Shown here piece after piece: positions 1-5,668 of a DNA stretch of 6,595 nucleotides. Numbering within the stretch: position 1 is the first letter of the stretch; every line of letters starts with the position of its first letter. The stretch spans positions 1 through 6,595 of the forward strand of contig JADGGF010000256.1 of assembly GCA_019690055.1 (NCBI GenBank), read 5' to 3'. This stretch comes from Micromonosporaceae bacterium. GTDB taxonomy: Bacteria > Actinomycetota > Actinomycetes > Mycobacteriales > Micromonosporaceae. The translations under genes were made by a program, and so were the position numbers. The notes below the pieces were generated by a model. That model searched no databases. It was given only the letters and a program-made list of their open reading frames with translations, and was not told the origin of the DNA.

Positions 1-709
1 CCACGGGGACCGCCGGCCCCGCGTCGCTTTGGTTGCGTGGGGGGGGGGGGGCGCCCCGCGGGGCCAGGTCCAGGACCGCCGGTCGATTCTCCTGGCGCGC
101 GGCGAGCAGCTTAGCGGCCACCACTCCGAGCAGGCTGACCGACGGCTGGCCCGCGCCCGTGACGTTACCGATACGCAGCACCACGCCGTCGATGTCACCC
201 GCCCGGGTCGCCGCGGTCACCGCCTCAGTGCACCGCAGTTTCAGCCGTCCGTACGGGGCGACCGGGTTGGGCTCCATCTCCTCGTCCATCGAGGTGCCGA
301 TCGGCACCAGCCCGTACTCGTGCACGGTTCCCAGCTGCACCAGGCGGGGCCGCGTCGGCTGGGCGGCGACGGCCCGGATGACTCGCTCGGTCAGCGCCAC
401 GTTGGCGAGTTCCATCTCCGCCTCGGTCAAGCCCCACATGCCGCCGGCCGCATTGACGACCACGCTGGCGTCGTGGTCCCGCAGCAGGGTGGCGACCTCG
501 TCCGCGTCGGCCGCGGCGAGGTCCATCGGGATCACCTTCGTGGCGGACGGCACGGGCTGGGCCCGCCGGGCGACGGCGAGGACCTCGTAGCCGCGCTCGG
601 CCAGCGCCCGGCACACGGGGCGACCGATGAACCCGGTCCCGCCGAGCACGACGGCCCGGCGCCCCGCCCCTGGGCGCGCATCAACCTCGATTGCCGTCGC
701 GTCCATCAT
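1..709 (-). CDS. Extended SDR, NAD(P)-dependent nucleotide-sugar epimerase/4-ketoreductase-like; 3' end missing or corrupted
   Basis: The reading frame is open from a tandem ATG ATG (709-704) to the left edge, giving 236 codons without a stop. The protein has the Rossmann NAD(P) motif GGTGFIG at residues 23-29, a GTVHEYG strand at 127-133, and the SDR catalytic pair Y153 and K157 (YGRLK). The Asp-Glu pair that marks sugar 4,6-dehydratases is absent, since His-Glu occupies that place. A ketoreductase or epimerase acting on a nucleotide-linked 6-deoxy-sugar is therefore more likely, by family resemblance. A GGGA element lies 4 bases before the first ATG and 7 before the second, so either could start. 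It follows the GT2 gene by 50 bases on the same strand and is probably cotranscribed. The sequence looks like the family up to about residue 216 (LDLAP). It then becomes a proline run coded by a 13-base homopolymer and loses the expected RDxVDVRD-like segment. The last ~20 residues are probably not real. Confidence 0.78.
   Translation of the reverse strand, partial: MMDATAIEVDARPGAGRRAVVLGGTGFIGRPVCRALAERGYEVLAVARRAQPVPSATKVIPMDLAAADADEVATLLRDHDASVVVNAAGGMWGLTEAEMELANVALTERVIRAVAAQPTRPRLVQLGTVHEYGLVPIGTSMDEEMEPNPVAPYGRLKLRCTEAVTAATRAGDIDGVVLRIGNVTGAGQPSVSLLGVVAAKLLAARQENRPAVLDLAPRGAPPPPRNQSDAGPAVPV
39..64. repeat. G13 homopolymer next to a 12-bp GC palindrome
   Basis: Thirteen consecutive G residues (39-51) are followed at once by the perfect palindrome GCCCCGCGGGGC (53-64). 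Both lie inside the SDR gene, exactly where its protein stops looking like the family. A strong hairpin beside a G run is typical of a place where sequencing or assembly fails. A true slippery tract that varies in length is the alternative. Confidence 0.8.
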
Positions 710-759
710 GTCGTCCCGTTTCCCGTGTCAGCTGTTGCGGACGTGGCGCGGACCAGCCG

Positions 760-1668
760 TCAGGGGCGAGCGGGCCCGAACGCGTGCCGGATCAGGCCGG
801 CGATGGCGGACCGGTTGCCGGCCCGGATCGCCGCAGGAAGGAGCGTACCCGCGTGCAGTCGCGACGAGAGGTAGTGCCGGGCCGCTCGCGCCGCCCGGGG
901 CCAACCGAAGGCCTTCAGCTCGTCGGCCGTCTCGACGAAGAAGCGGCGCGCCTCGTCGAACCGCGAGCCCGACAACGCGCCGGCCGACGATGCGCTGACG
1001 GCGTGGCGGCGGTACTGGAAGCAGACGACCGGGTCAACGACCATCTGTTCCCCGAGCCGGAGCAGGTCGATGACGAGCGCGAGGTCCTGGATGACGTGCA
1101 GATCGTCGCGGAAGTTAACTTTTTGGATGGCGTCGGTTCGCCAGCAGATGGACGGGAAGTAGAACCAGCATCCGCGCAGCAGGCTGGTCGCCAGCTCCTC
1201 GCCGCCCATGACCCGCCGGGACCTGATCCGGGGGTGGTACAGACGCTTCTTCACCGCATCGGCGAGGGTCCATACGACCCGGCCGGTGGAGTCGATCACC
1301 TCGACGCCTGGTTGAACCATGGCCACACCGGGGTATTCGGTGAGGATGTCGTCCAGGCAGGCGAGGTAGTTCGGCAGCATGATGTCATCCGAGCCCATCA
1401 TGATCATGTATGGGTGCTCGGCGAGGCGGACGCACTGCTGGTAGTTCCTGGATATGCCCAGGTTGTGCGGGTTGCGCTGGTACCGGACGCGGGGGTCGGA
1501 GATTGACGCGAACCACTCAGGCACGCCCGGTTCCTGGCCGTCGTCGACGACCGTCAGTCGCCAGTCCTGATGCGTCTGCGCCAGAACGCTGCGCACGGCC
1601 GCCTGCATGAGGGCGACGTCGCCGTAGAACGGCAGCATCACGTCGAAGATCAACGGATTGCGCCTCAC
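760..1668 (-). CDS. Family 2 glycosyltransferase (GT-A fold), soluble, 302 aa
   Basis: This protein is predicted to transfer a sugar from a nucleotide-sugar donor onto a glycan or lipid-linked acceptor at the cytoplasmic face. It opens with the first GT-A strand (FDVMLPFYG, residues 8-16) and the helix AAVRSVLAQTH, followed by VVDDG (40-44), the nucleotide-binding aspartates. The metal-binding DXD-type site is GSDD (92-95), followed by LPNYL. QDLALVIDLL (194-203) occupies the place of the usual ED catalytic-base motif, with Asp195 kept and Glu replaced by Gln. The C-terminal ~70 residues are Arg- and Ala-rich helices, and no membrane segment is evident. The start is GTG at 1668. An in-frame TGA lies eight codons upstream, so no longer form is possible; the Shine-Dalgarno match is poor. 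An ATG at codon 11 would cut into the first strand and is unlikely. The gene is first of a minus-strand pair with the SDR and diverges from the GT-C gene. Donor and acceptor cannot be read from the sequence. Confidence 0.9.
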   Translation of the reverse strand: MRRNPLIFDVMLPFYGDVALMQAAVRSVLAQTHQDWRLTVVDDGQEPGVPEWFASISDPRVRYQRNPHNLGISRNYQQCVRLAEHPYMIMMGSDDIMLPNYLACLDDILTEYPGVAMVQPGVEVIDSTGRVVWTLADAVKKRLYHPRIRSRRVMGGEELATSLLRGCWFYFPSICWRTDAIQKVNFRDDLHVIQDLALVIDLLRLGEQMVVDPVVCFQYRRHAVSASSAGALSGSRFDEARRFFVETADELKAFGWPRAARAARHYLSSRLHAGTLLPAAIRAGNRSAIAGLIRHAFGPARP

Positions 1669-1764
1669 TGCTCGTGTGCCCAGAGGGCCCGATCACGACC
1701 GGCACATGGTAGCAGCGCTTCCGTCGTCTCGAGCCCGCCGACCGCCGTCCCGGGTTAGTCTGGG

Positions 1765-1833
1765 CCACTACCTTTCGCCCAACCAGACCATTACCTTTGC
1801 GCCTATCGGGCCATTACCGTGGCGCCGCACGGG
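1765..1833. repeat. Three tandem 23-bp repeats (iteron-like)
   Basis: The units begin at 1765, 1788 and 1811, a constant 23-base period. Their leading 16 bases are CCACTACCTTTCGCCC, CCATTACCTTTGCGCC and CCATTACCGTGGCGCC. The conserved part is CCAYTACC, with GCC or GCCC near base 14. The trailing seven bases diverge, although units 2 and 3 share a GGG end. A weak fourth copy (CCACGATCGGGC) may begin at 1835. The repeats lie about 97-165 bases upstream of the GT2 start and 78-146 bases upstream of the GT-C start. A row of operator sites is plausible, but no regulator gene is in the window. Replication iterons are unlikely in this setting. Confidence 0.75.
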
Positions 1834-1901
1834 GCCACGATCGGGCGTCCTCACCGGGGCGACCACGCACAGACGGGGCAAGTTTCCACCAGGCCGATGA
1901 C

Positions 1902-1905
1902 GGGA
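1902..1905 (+). promoter_or_regulatory. Ribosome binding site deciding the GTG start at 1911
   Basis: GGGA lies 5 bases before GTG 1911. It is a modest Shine-Dalgarno match. It supports GTG 1911 over the upstream in-frame TTG at 1797, which falls inside the 23-bp repeats. Confidence 0.5.
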
Positions 1906-1910
1906 CGCAT

Positions 1911-3455
1911 GTGTCGAACGAGGCGCTCGCGCTGCAGGCGCGGACCAAGAGCAATACGGAGGTGACGTCGGAGCCGGTGCCTGGGCGGCTGTCCGGCCGC
2001 GTCAGGGCCTGGCTCGGCCAGGCCACGTGGTTCTGGCCCGTGGTGACCACCACGGGCCTGGTCCTGTATCCGCTCGGGGGCCCGGTGCTCTGGCAGGACG
2101 AGCTGGTCACCCTGGACGTCGCCCGCCGGTCGGTCGATCAGATCCTCGGCCTGGTGCCGCAGGTCGACGCCGTGCACGCCACCTACTACCTGTTCATGCA
2201 CTTCTGGGTGCAGGTCTTCGGCGAGTCGGCGTTCGCTCTCCGCCTGCCGTCGGCGCTGGCCATGGGCGGCGCGGCCGGCTGCGTCGCCCTGATCGGCCGC
2301 CGCCTCTACCGGCCCGCGACCGGCGTGGTCTCGGGCCTCGTCTTCGCGCTCACGCCGGCCGTCACCCGGTTCGGTCAGGAGGCCCGGTCGTACGGCTTCG
2401 TGGTCCTCGCGGCCGCGCTCGCGACCCTGTTGCTGCTGCGGGCGGTGGAGCGGCCGTCGGTGCTGCGGTGGGCCGGGTACGCGGCCAGCGTGGCGGCGTG
2501 TGTGGTGTTCAACGCCGTCTCCGGAGCGATCGTCGTCGGCCACCTGGTAGGGCTCGTGGTGCTGCTGTGGCGGCGGTGGGCGTGGCGGCCGGTGGTCGGC
2601 TTCGTCGCGGCGGTCGGCCTGGCCGGGGCGGCCGCCTACCCGGTCGTCCGTCTGGCGATGAAGCAGGCCCTCCGACAGGTCCACTGGGTCCCGCGCTTCT
2701 CGCTGCTGGAGACGTGGCAGAGCACCGTCGCCTCGGTGGAGTTCGGCTATGCGATGCTCGCCCTGGCGCTCGTTGCCTGGCTGGCGCGCCCGCCCCGGGC
2801 GACCGCCTTCCTGACCGTGGCCGTCGCGATGCCACTGCTTGCGATCTCGATCTACTCGCTGGGCGAGGTCAACTACTTCTTCTCGAAGTATCTGCTGTTC
2901 GTCCTGCCGGCATCGGCCGTGCTGGTCGGCGCGGGCCTGGCCGCCGTCCGGTGGCGGTGGGCACCGGTGGTCGGCCTGGTGGCGCTCGCGCTGCTCGGCC
3001 TGCCCGACCACGTGGTGATGCGCTCGCACCTGTCGCACTCGTGGTACACGTACCCACTGTCCCGGCCCATGAATACCGGCCTCGACTACGAGACGGCGGC
3101 AAAGATCATCGTTGAGCGGTACCAGCCCGGTGACGGGGCGGTCTACCAGCGGGGGTCGGCGTGGTGGTACATGATCGACGTCGGGGTGAAGCACTATTTG
3201 CCGGAATCAGTTCGGCCGCGCGACGTCTTCCTGCTCACCACGGCGGGCGAGAACCACGAGCTGTGGCCGGTGGAGTGCGCCACCGAGTGCCTCGGCGGCG
3301 AGCCCAGGCTCTGGGTTGTGGTCGCCGGGCAGACGGATGACGTGATCAGCCAACTCCAGGCGAGCCAGGCGGAGGCGCTCCGGTCGACGTACGTGCAGAC
3401 CTGGGTGACCCATTCGTCGGGCCTGACGGTCGGGTTGCTCGAGCGTCGGTCGTAG
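1911..3455 (+). CDS. GT-C membrane glycosyltransferase, family 39 (PMT/ArnT-like), 514 aa
   Basis: This is a predicted polytopic membrane enzyme that takes a sugar from a polyprenyl-phosphate donor on the outer face and transfers it to an exported glycan, lipid or protein. The start is GTG 1911, giving a ~37-residue charged cytoplasmic tail. The first helix (about 40-58) is followed by the first extracytoplasmic loop with the GT-C catalytic signature WQDE (61-64; Asp63, Glu64). Next come Asp86 and the family-typical segment TYYLFMHFWVQVFGESAFALR. RFGQEARSYG (153-162) precedes the third helix region. Further hydrophobic stretches lie at about 163-176, 188-220, 228-250, 278-292, 299-316, 328-345 and 350-364. 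The sequence SKYLLFVLPA (325-334) has Lys where many relatives carry Arg. Residues 370-514 form a soluble, probably extracytoplasmic, C-terminal domain with two close cysteines (C456, C460). The donor is probably made by a DPM1-like enzyme such as the convergent GT2 gene (inference). Acceptor unknown. Confidence 0.87.
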   Translation: MSNEALALQARTKSNTEVTSEPVPGRLSGRVRAWLGQATWFWPVVTTTGLVLYPLGGPVLWQDELVTLDVARRSVDQILGLVPQVDAVHATYYLFMHFWVQVFGESAFALRLPSALAMGGAAGCVALIGRRLYRPATGVVSGLVFALTPAVTRFGQEARSYGFVVLAAALATLLLLRAVERPSVLRWAGYAASVAACVVFNAVSGAIVVGHLVGLVVLLWRRWAWRPVVGFVAAVGLAGAAAYPVVRLAMKQALRQVHWVPRFSLLETWQSTVASVEFGYAMLALALVAWLARPPRATAFLTVAVAMPLLAISIYSLGEVNYFFSKYLLFVLPASAVLVGAGLAAVRWRWAPVVGLVALALLGLPDHVVMRSHLSHSWYTYPLSRPMNTGLDYETAAKIIVERYQPGDGAVYQRGSAWWYMIDVGVKHYLPESVRPRDVFLLTTAGENHELWPVECATECLGGEPRLWVVVAGQTDDVISQLQASQAEALRSTYVQTWVTHSSGLTVGLLERRS

Positions 3456-3469
3456 GACCTGCGGAACCG

Positions 3470-4168
3470 CTAGCGGCGGATCAACGCGAGCACGAGGATG
3501 GCGATGGCCCGGAACAGGTAGATCGTCGCCTTGATCGGCGAGTGGCTCGGCGTTCCCGCCATGCGGGTACGCATCGCCACCGGAATCTGGGTGATGCGCA
3601 GCTTGCGCCGCGCGGCATAGACCAACGTCTCGACCGTGTCACCCAGGTACTCCACCGGGTACCACGATGCGAACAGCTCGGCCGCCCGACGGTTCGTTGC
3701 GCGGAAGCCACTGGTGGTGTCGGTGAGCCGGCTGCGGGCCATCAGCGACAGCACCCACTGCAGCATGTACATCGCCCACCGACGCGGCCCGCGAACCCGG
3801 TACGAGCCCTCACCGGCGAAGCGGGCACCGATCACGATGTCGGCGTCGGCGAGAGCGTCGATGAGCTTGGGGACGTAGCGTGGGTCGTGCTGACCATCGG
3901 CGTCGACCTGGATCACGATGTCGTAGTCGTGCCGTACCGCGTACCGGTAGCCGAGTCGCATGGCCCCGCCGACCCCCAGGTTGTAGGGCAATCGGGCCAC
4001 CCGGGCGCCCGCCGCAGCGGCCTCGGCCGACGTGTCATCGGTCGATCCGTCGTCCACCACGAGGACGTCGACGGCGGGCAGCTCGGTCTTGATCTCGTGC
4101 ACCACGGTGCGGATGCAGCCGGCCTCGTTCCAGGCCGGCACCACGACGAGAACCCGCGGCTCAGTCAT
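3470..4168 (-). CDS. DPM1-like GT2: polyprenyl-phosphate glycosyltransferase, 232 aa
   Basis: This enzyme is predicted to transfer a hexose from a nucleotide sugar to polyprenyl phosphate at the inner membrane face, supplying GT-C enzymes. It is a single GT-A domain: VVVPAWNEA (8-16), VDDGSTDDT (38-46), NLGVGGAMRLGY (63-74), DADGQHDP (89-96; the metal-binding DXD is Asp89/Asp91), and TDTTSGFRATN (149-159). A C-terminal basic patch is followed by one hydrophobic helix (about 213-230) ending in RR. It lacks the GtrA or multi-helix anchor found in many bacterial homologues. The start is ATG 4168, because GGAGG lies 6 bases upstream; the frame is open further back, but that part reads as an out-of-frame shadow of the preceding gene. 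The ATG overlaps the end of the DUF2304 gene by 8 bases (ATGACTGA), implying translational coupling. Its stop lies 14 bases from that of the convergent GT-C gene. The sugar (mannose, glucose or other) cannot be told from sequence. Confidence 0.9.
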   Translation of the reverse strand: MTEPRVLVVVPAWNEAGCIRTVVHEIKTELPAVDVLVVDDGSTDDTSAEAAAAGARVARLPYNLGVGGAMRLGYRYAVRHDYDIVIQVDADGQHDPRYVPKLIDALADADIVIGARFAGEGSYRVRGPRRWAMYMLQWVLSLMARSRLTDTTSGFRATNRRAAELFASWYPVEYLGDTVETLVYAARRKLRITQIPVAMRTRMAGTPSHSPIKATIYLFRAIAILVLALIRR

Positions 4169-4547
4169 GGTGTGCCTCCATCGACTCGTCCCTCGCTCGC
4201 CGGAGCTCGGCGAGGGACTCACGCAGCTCGGTGCGCAGCAGCGCGGCATCCTCGGCCAACGTCCGGGTTTCCTCCTCCAGCCGGCTGACCTCCCAGCTCA
4301 GGTGAATGGCCACGACGAGGAGGAAAACCACACCGAGGAAGAGGATCAAGCTGGCTCCACTGGCGATGCCCAGCTTGGTGGCCACGCCGTCGAGCGCCCG
4401 CGGGAAGATCGCGATGGGCAGGATCACTGCGATGACCGCGAGCCACAGCATGGCGTACTTCTCCCGCAGCTGCCGTCGGCGCAGCAGCTCGAGGATCACC
4501 ACGAGCAGGATGAACGCGGTCACCCCGCTGGTTACGACCAGCCCCAT
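4161..4547 (-). CDS. DUF2304-type small membrane protein with coiled-coil tail, 128 aa
   Basis: This small integral membrane protein is often found beside DPM1-like GT2 genes and has no established biochemical role. Visible parts are a helix at about 4-22, a basic hairpin RRRQLREKYAMLWL (23-36) typical of the family, a helix at 32-49, and a helix at 61-83. A ~40-residue acidic and basic amphipathic tail (86-125; LEEETRTLAEDAALLRTELR) with heptad leucines is a likely cytoplasmic coiled coil. The start ATG 4547 is fixed by GGGGAGG 6 bases upstream; an in-frame upstream start at 4583 would only add Arg-rich residues. It lies 43 bases after rmlB and overlaps the GT2 gene by 8 bases. The likely job is to anchor or regulate that GT2 (inference). 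No catalytic motif is apparent. Confidence 0.85.
   Translation of the reverse strand: MGLVVTSGVTAFILLVVILELLRRRQLREKYAMLWLAVIAVILPIAIFPRALDGVATKLGIASGASLILFLGVVFLLVVAIHLSWEVSRLEEETRTLAEDAALLRTELRESLAELRRARDESMEAHHD
4175..4179 (-). promoter_or_regulatory. Shine-Dalgarno site GGAGG for the DPM1-like GT2
   Basis: GGAGG stands 6 bases before ATG 4168 and lies inside the 3' end of the DUF2304 gene. It settles the GT2 start, excluding the longer reading frame that begins at 4249. Confidence 0.85.
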
Positions 4548-4553
4548 CGCGAA

Positions 4554-4560
4554 CCTCCCC
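4554..4560 (-). promoter_or_regulatory. Shine-Dalgarno site GGGGAGG for the DUF2304 gene
   Basis: GGGGAGG stands 6 bases before ATG 4547. It is the strongest ribosome site in the window and decides the start of this small protein within the 43-base gap after rmlB. Confidence 0.85.
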
Positions 4561-4590
4561 TGCCGAACTCGACCTCGGCGCACCGGTGGG

Positions 4591-5571
4591 TCATGCCGCT
4601 GACGTCCTCTTGAGCGGTTCCCACCAGTGCCGGTTCTCGCGGTACCACGCGATCGTCTGCGCCAGCCCCTGCTCGAAATCGATCAGGGGCTGGTAGCCGA
4701 GCTCCGTCGTGGCCTTGGTGATGTCCAGCGAGTAGCGCCGGTCGTGGCCCTTGCGGTCGGTCACCATCTGCACGGCGTCCCAGGTCGCCCCGCACGCGTC
4801 GATCAGCAACCGGGTGAGCTCCAGGTTGGTCAGCTCGCGACCGCCACCGATGTGGTAGACCTCGCCGGCCCGGCCCTTGACCATGGCCGCGTGCACGCCG
4901 CGGCAGTGGTCGTCGACGTGCAACCAGTCGCGGACGTTCCCCCCGTCGCCGTACAGCGGCACCGGCAGCCCATCCATCAGGTTCGTCACGAAGAGCGGAA
5001 TGACCTTCTCGGGGAACTGGTAGGGACCATAGTTGTTCGAGCACCGCGTGATGACGACATCCAAGCCGTGCGTGCGGTGATACGCCAACGCCACCAGATC
5101 CGAGGCCGCCTTCGACGCTGCGTACGGCGAGTTCGGGGCGAGGGGGCTCTCCTCGGTCCACGAACCCTCCTCGATCGAGCCGTACACCTCGTCGGTGGAG
5201 ACGTGCACGAATCGACCCAGGCCGTGCCGCAGGGCAGCGTCGAGCAACGTCTGGGTGCCCAGCACGTTGGTGCGCACGAACGGGGCGGCTCCGGTGATGG
5301 AGCGGTCCACGTGCGACTCGGCCGCGAAGTGGACGACCACGTCGTGGCCGGGCAGGACCTCGTCGACGGTGGCCGGGTCGGTGATGTCGCCGTGGACGAA
5401 GACGAGCCGCGGGTCCTGGGCCACCGGGGCCAGGTTGGCCCGGTTCCCGGAGTACGTCAGGGCATCGAGAACCGTTACGGCCGTCGGCGTCGTCCCCAAC
5501 GCGTCGGTCAGCAGGTTACGAACGAACGCCGATCCGATGAATCCGGCCCCACCCGTGACGAGCACCCTCAT
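4591..5571 (-). CDS. rmlB: dTDP-glucose 4,6-dehydratase (RmlB), 326 aa
   Basis: RmlB converts dTDP-D-glucose to dTDP-4-keto-6-deoxy-D-glucose using bound NAD+. This is the branch point to dTDP-L-rhamnose and other 6-deoxyhexoses, in the cytoplasm. The full family signature is present: TGGAGFIG at 6-13, HFAAESHVDRS (81-91), and STDEVYG (125-131) with Thr126, Asp127 and Glu128, the dehydratase acid/base residues. SPYAASK supplies Tyr150 and Lys154, followed by RCSNNYGPYQFPEKVIPLF (176-194) and NVRDWLHVDDHCRG (212-225). Length is normal for the family. I chose ATG 5571 because MRVLVTGGAGFIG is the canonical N-terminus; a GTG two codons upstream (5577) is possible, and neither has a good Shine-Dalgarno site. 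No rmlA, rmlC or rmlD is in the window. The gene sits between an unknown membrane protein and the DUF2304/GT2 pair, so its product may feed sugar donors for this glycan cluster (inference). Confidence 0.95.
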   Translation of the reverse strand: MRVLVTGGAGFIGSAFVRNLLTDALGTTPTAVTVLDALTYSGNRANLAPVAQDPRLVFVHGDITDPATVDEVLPGHDVVVHFAAESHVDRSITGAAPFVRTNVLGTQTLLDAALRHGLGRFVHVSTDEVYGSIEEGSWTEESPLAPNSPYAASKAASDLVALAYHRTHGLDVVITRCSNNYGPYQFPEKVIPLFVTNLMDGLPVPLYGDGGNVRDWLHVDDHCRGVHAAMVKGRAGEVYHIGGGRELTNLELTRLLIDACGATWDAVQMVTDRKGHDRRYSLDITKATTELGYQPLIDFEQGLAQTIAWYRENRHWWEPLKRTSAA

Positions 5572-5579
5572 GACCACGA

Positions 5580-5668
5580 GACTCTACTCGTCGGTTCGGA
5601 CCACGCCGGACTCTACCCGTTGGGCCCGGGCTGCGCCCGGACACTACCCGTTGGCCCGGACGATGCCG
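5580..5668 (-). repeat. Three imperfect 29-31-bp tandem repeats, each carrying TAG, at the end of the unknown membrane-protein gene
   Basis: On the plus strand the units begin GACTCTACTCG (5580), GACTCTACCCG (5609) and GACACTACCCG (5640), with spacings of 29 and 31 bases. On the minus strand each reads roughly GGC..CCG..CCAACGGGTAGAGTCC. The first copy in transcription order is the genuine end of the upstream gene (codons for GIVRANG, then TAG). The next two lie in the 72-base gap before rmlB and carry TAG at 5613-5615 and 5584-5586. The middle copy also contains the hairpin CCGGGC-TGC-GCCCGG (5626-5640), with no T-run after it. The pattern suggests tandem duplication of a gene end by slippage. 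Whether it has a role (terminator, spacer or protein-binding sites) is unknown. Confidence 0.7.

Larger units (their letters stand above)
1669..1910. promoter_or_regulatory. Divergent intergenic region between the GT2 and GT-C genes
   Basis: These 242 bases separate two genes transcribed away from each other, so promoters for both should lie here. The half nearer the GT2 gene holds no convincing sigma-70-type pair. A TACCAT hexamer on the minus strand (about 1706-1711) is a possible -10 element, but no -35 element sits at good spacing. The middle holds three 23-bp tandem repeats. The right part (about 1834-1900) is GC-rich and featureless. The plus-strand reading frame of the GT-C gene is open back to a TTG at 1797, but the encoded residues look non-coding (rich in Arg, Gly, His and Pro), so I treat it as leader. 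Confidence 0.55.

Noticed and set aside
29..874. Long plus-strand frame (281 codons) across the left end
   Set aside because: It runs antisense to both the SDR and the start of the GT2 region. Its translation is Arg/Gly/His-rich with no motif, whereas the minus-strand frame has clear SDR motifs.
1706..1711. TACCAT as a -10 element for the minus-strand GT2/SDR pair
   Set aside because: The best -35-like hexamer (TCGAGA) is only about 15 bases away and matches the consensus poorly, so I did not call a promoter.
1797..1910. N-terminal extension of the GT-C protein from TTG 1797
   Set aside because: The 38 extra residues look non-coding, the TTG lies within a tandem repeat, and GTG 1911 has a GGGA ribosome site at good spacing.
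1851..3194. 447-codon minus-strand frame inside the GT-C gene
   Set aside because: It is a high-GC shadow frame, dominated by Arg, Gln, His, Gly and Pro, with no hydrophobic core. The plus strand encodes a clear membrane enzyme.
3456..3476. Palindrome CCGCTAGCGG (3467-3476) and GCGGAACCGC (3461-3470) as a bidirectional terminator between converging genes
   Set aside because: The stems are only 3-4 bp once a loop is allowed, they overlap the GT2 stop codon, and no T-run follows on either strand.
1765..5668. Possible kinship between the two repeat sets, which share CACTACC-like cores
   Set aside because: The shared stretch is only about seven bases, the periods differ (23 versus 29-31), and one set clearly derives from a gene end. 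Chance similarity is adequate.
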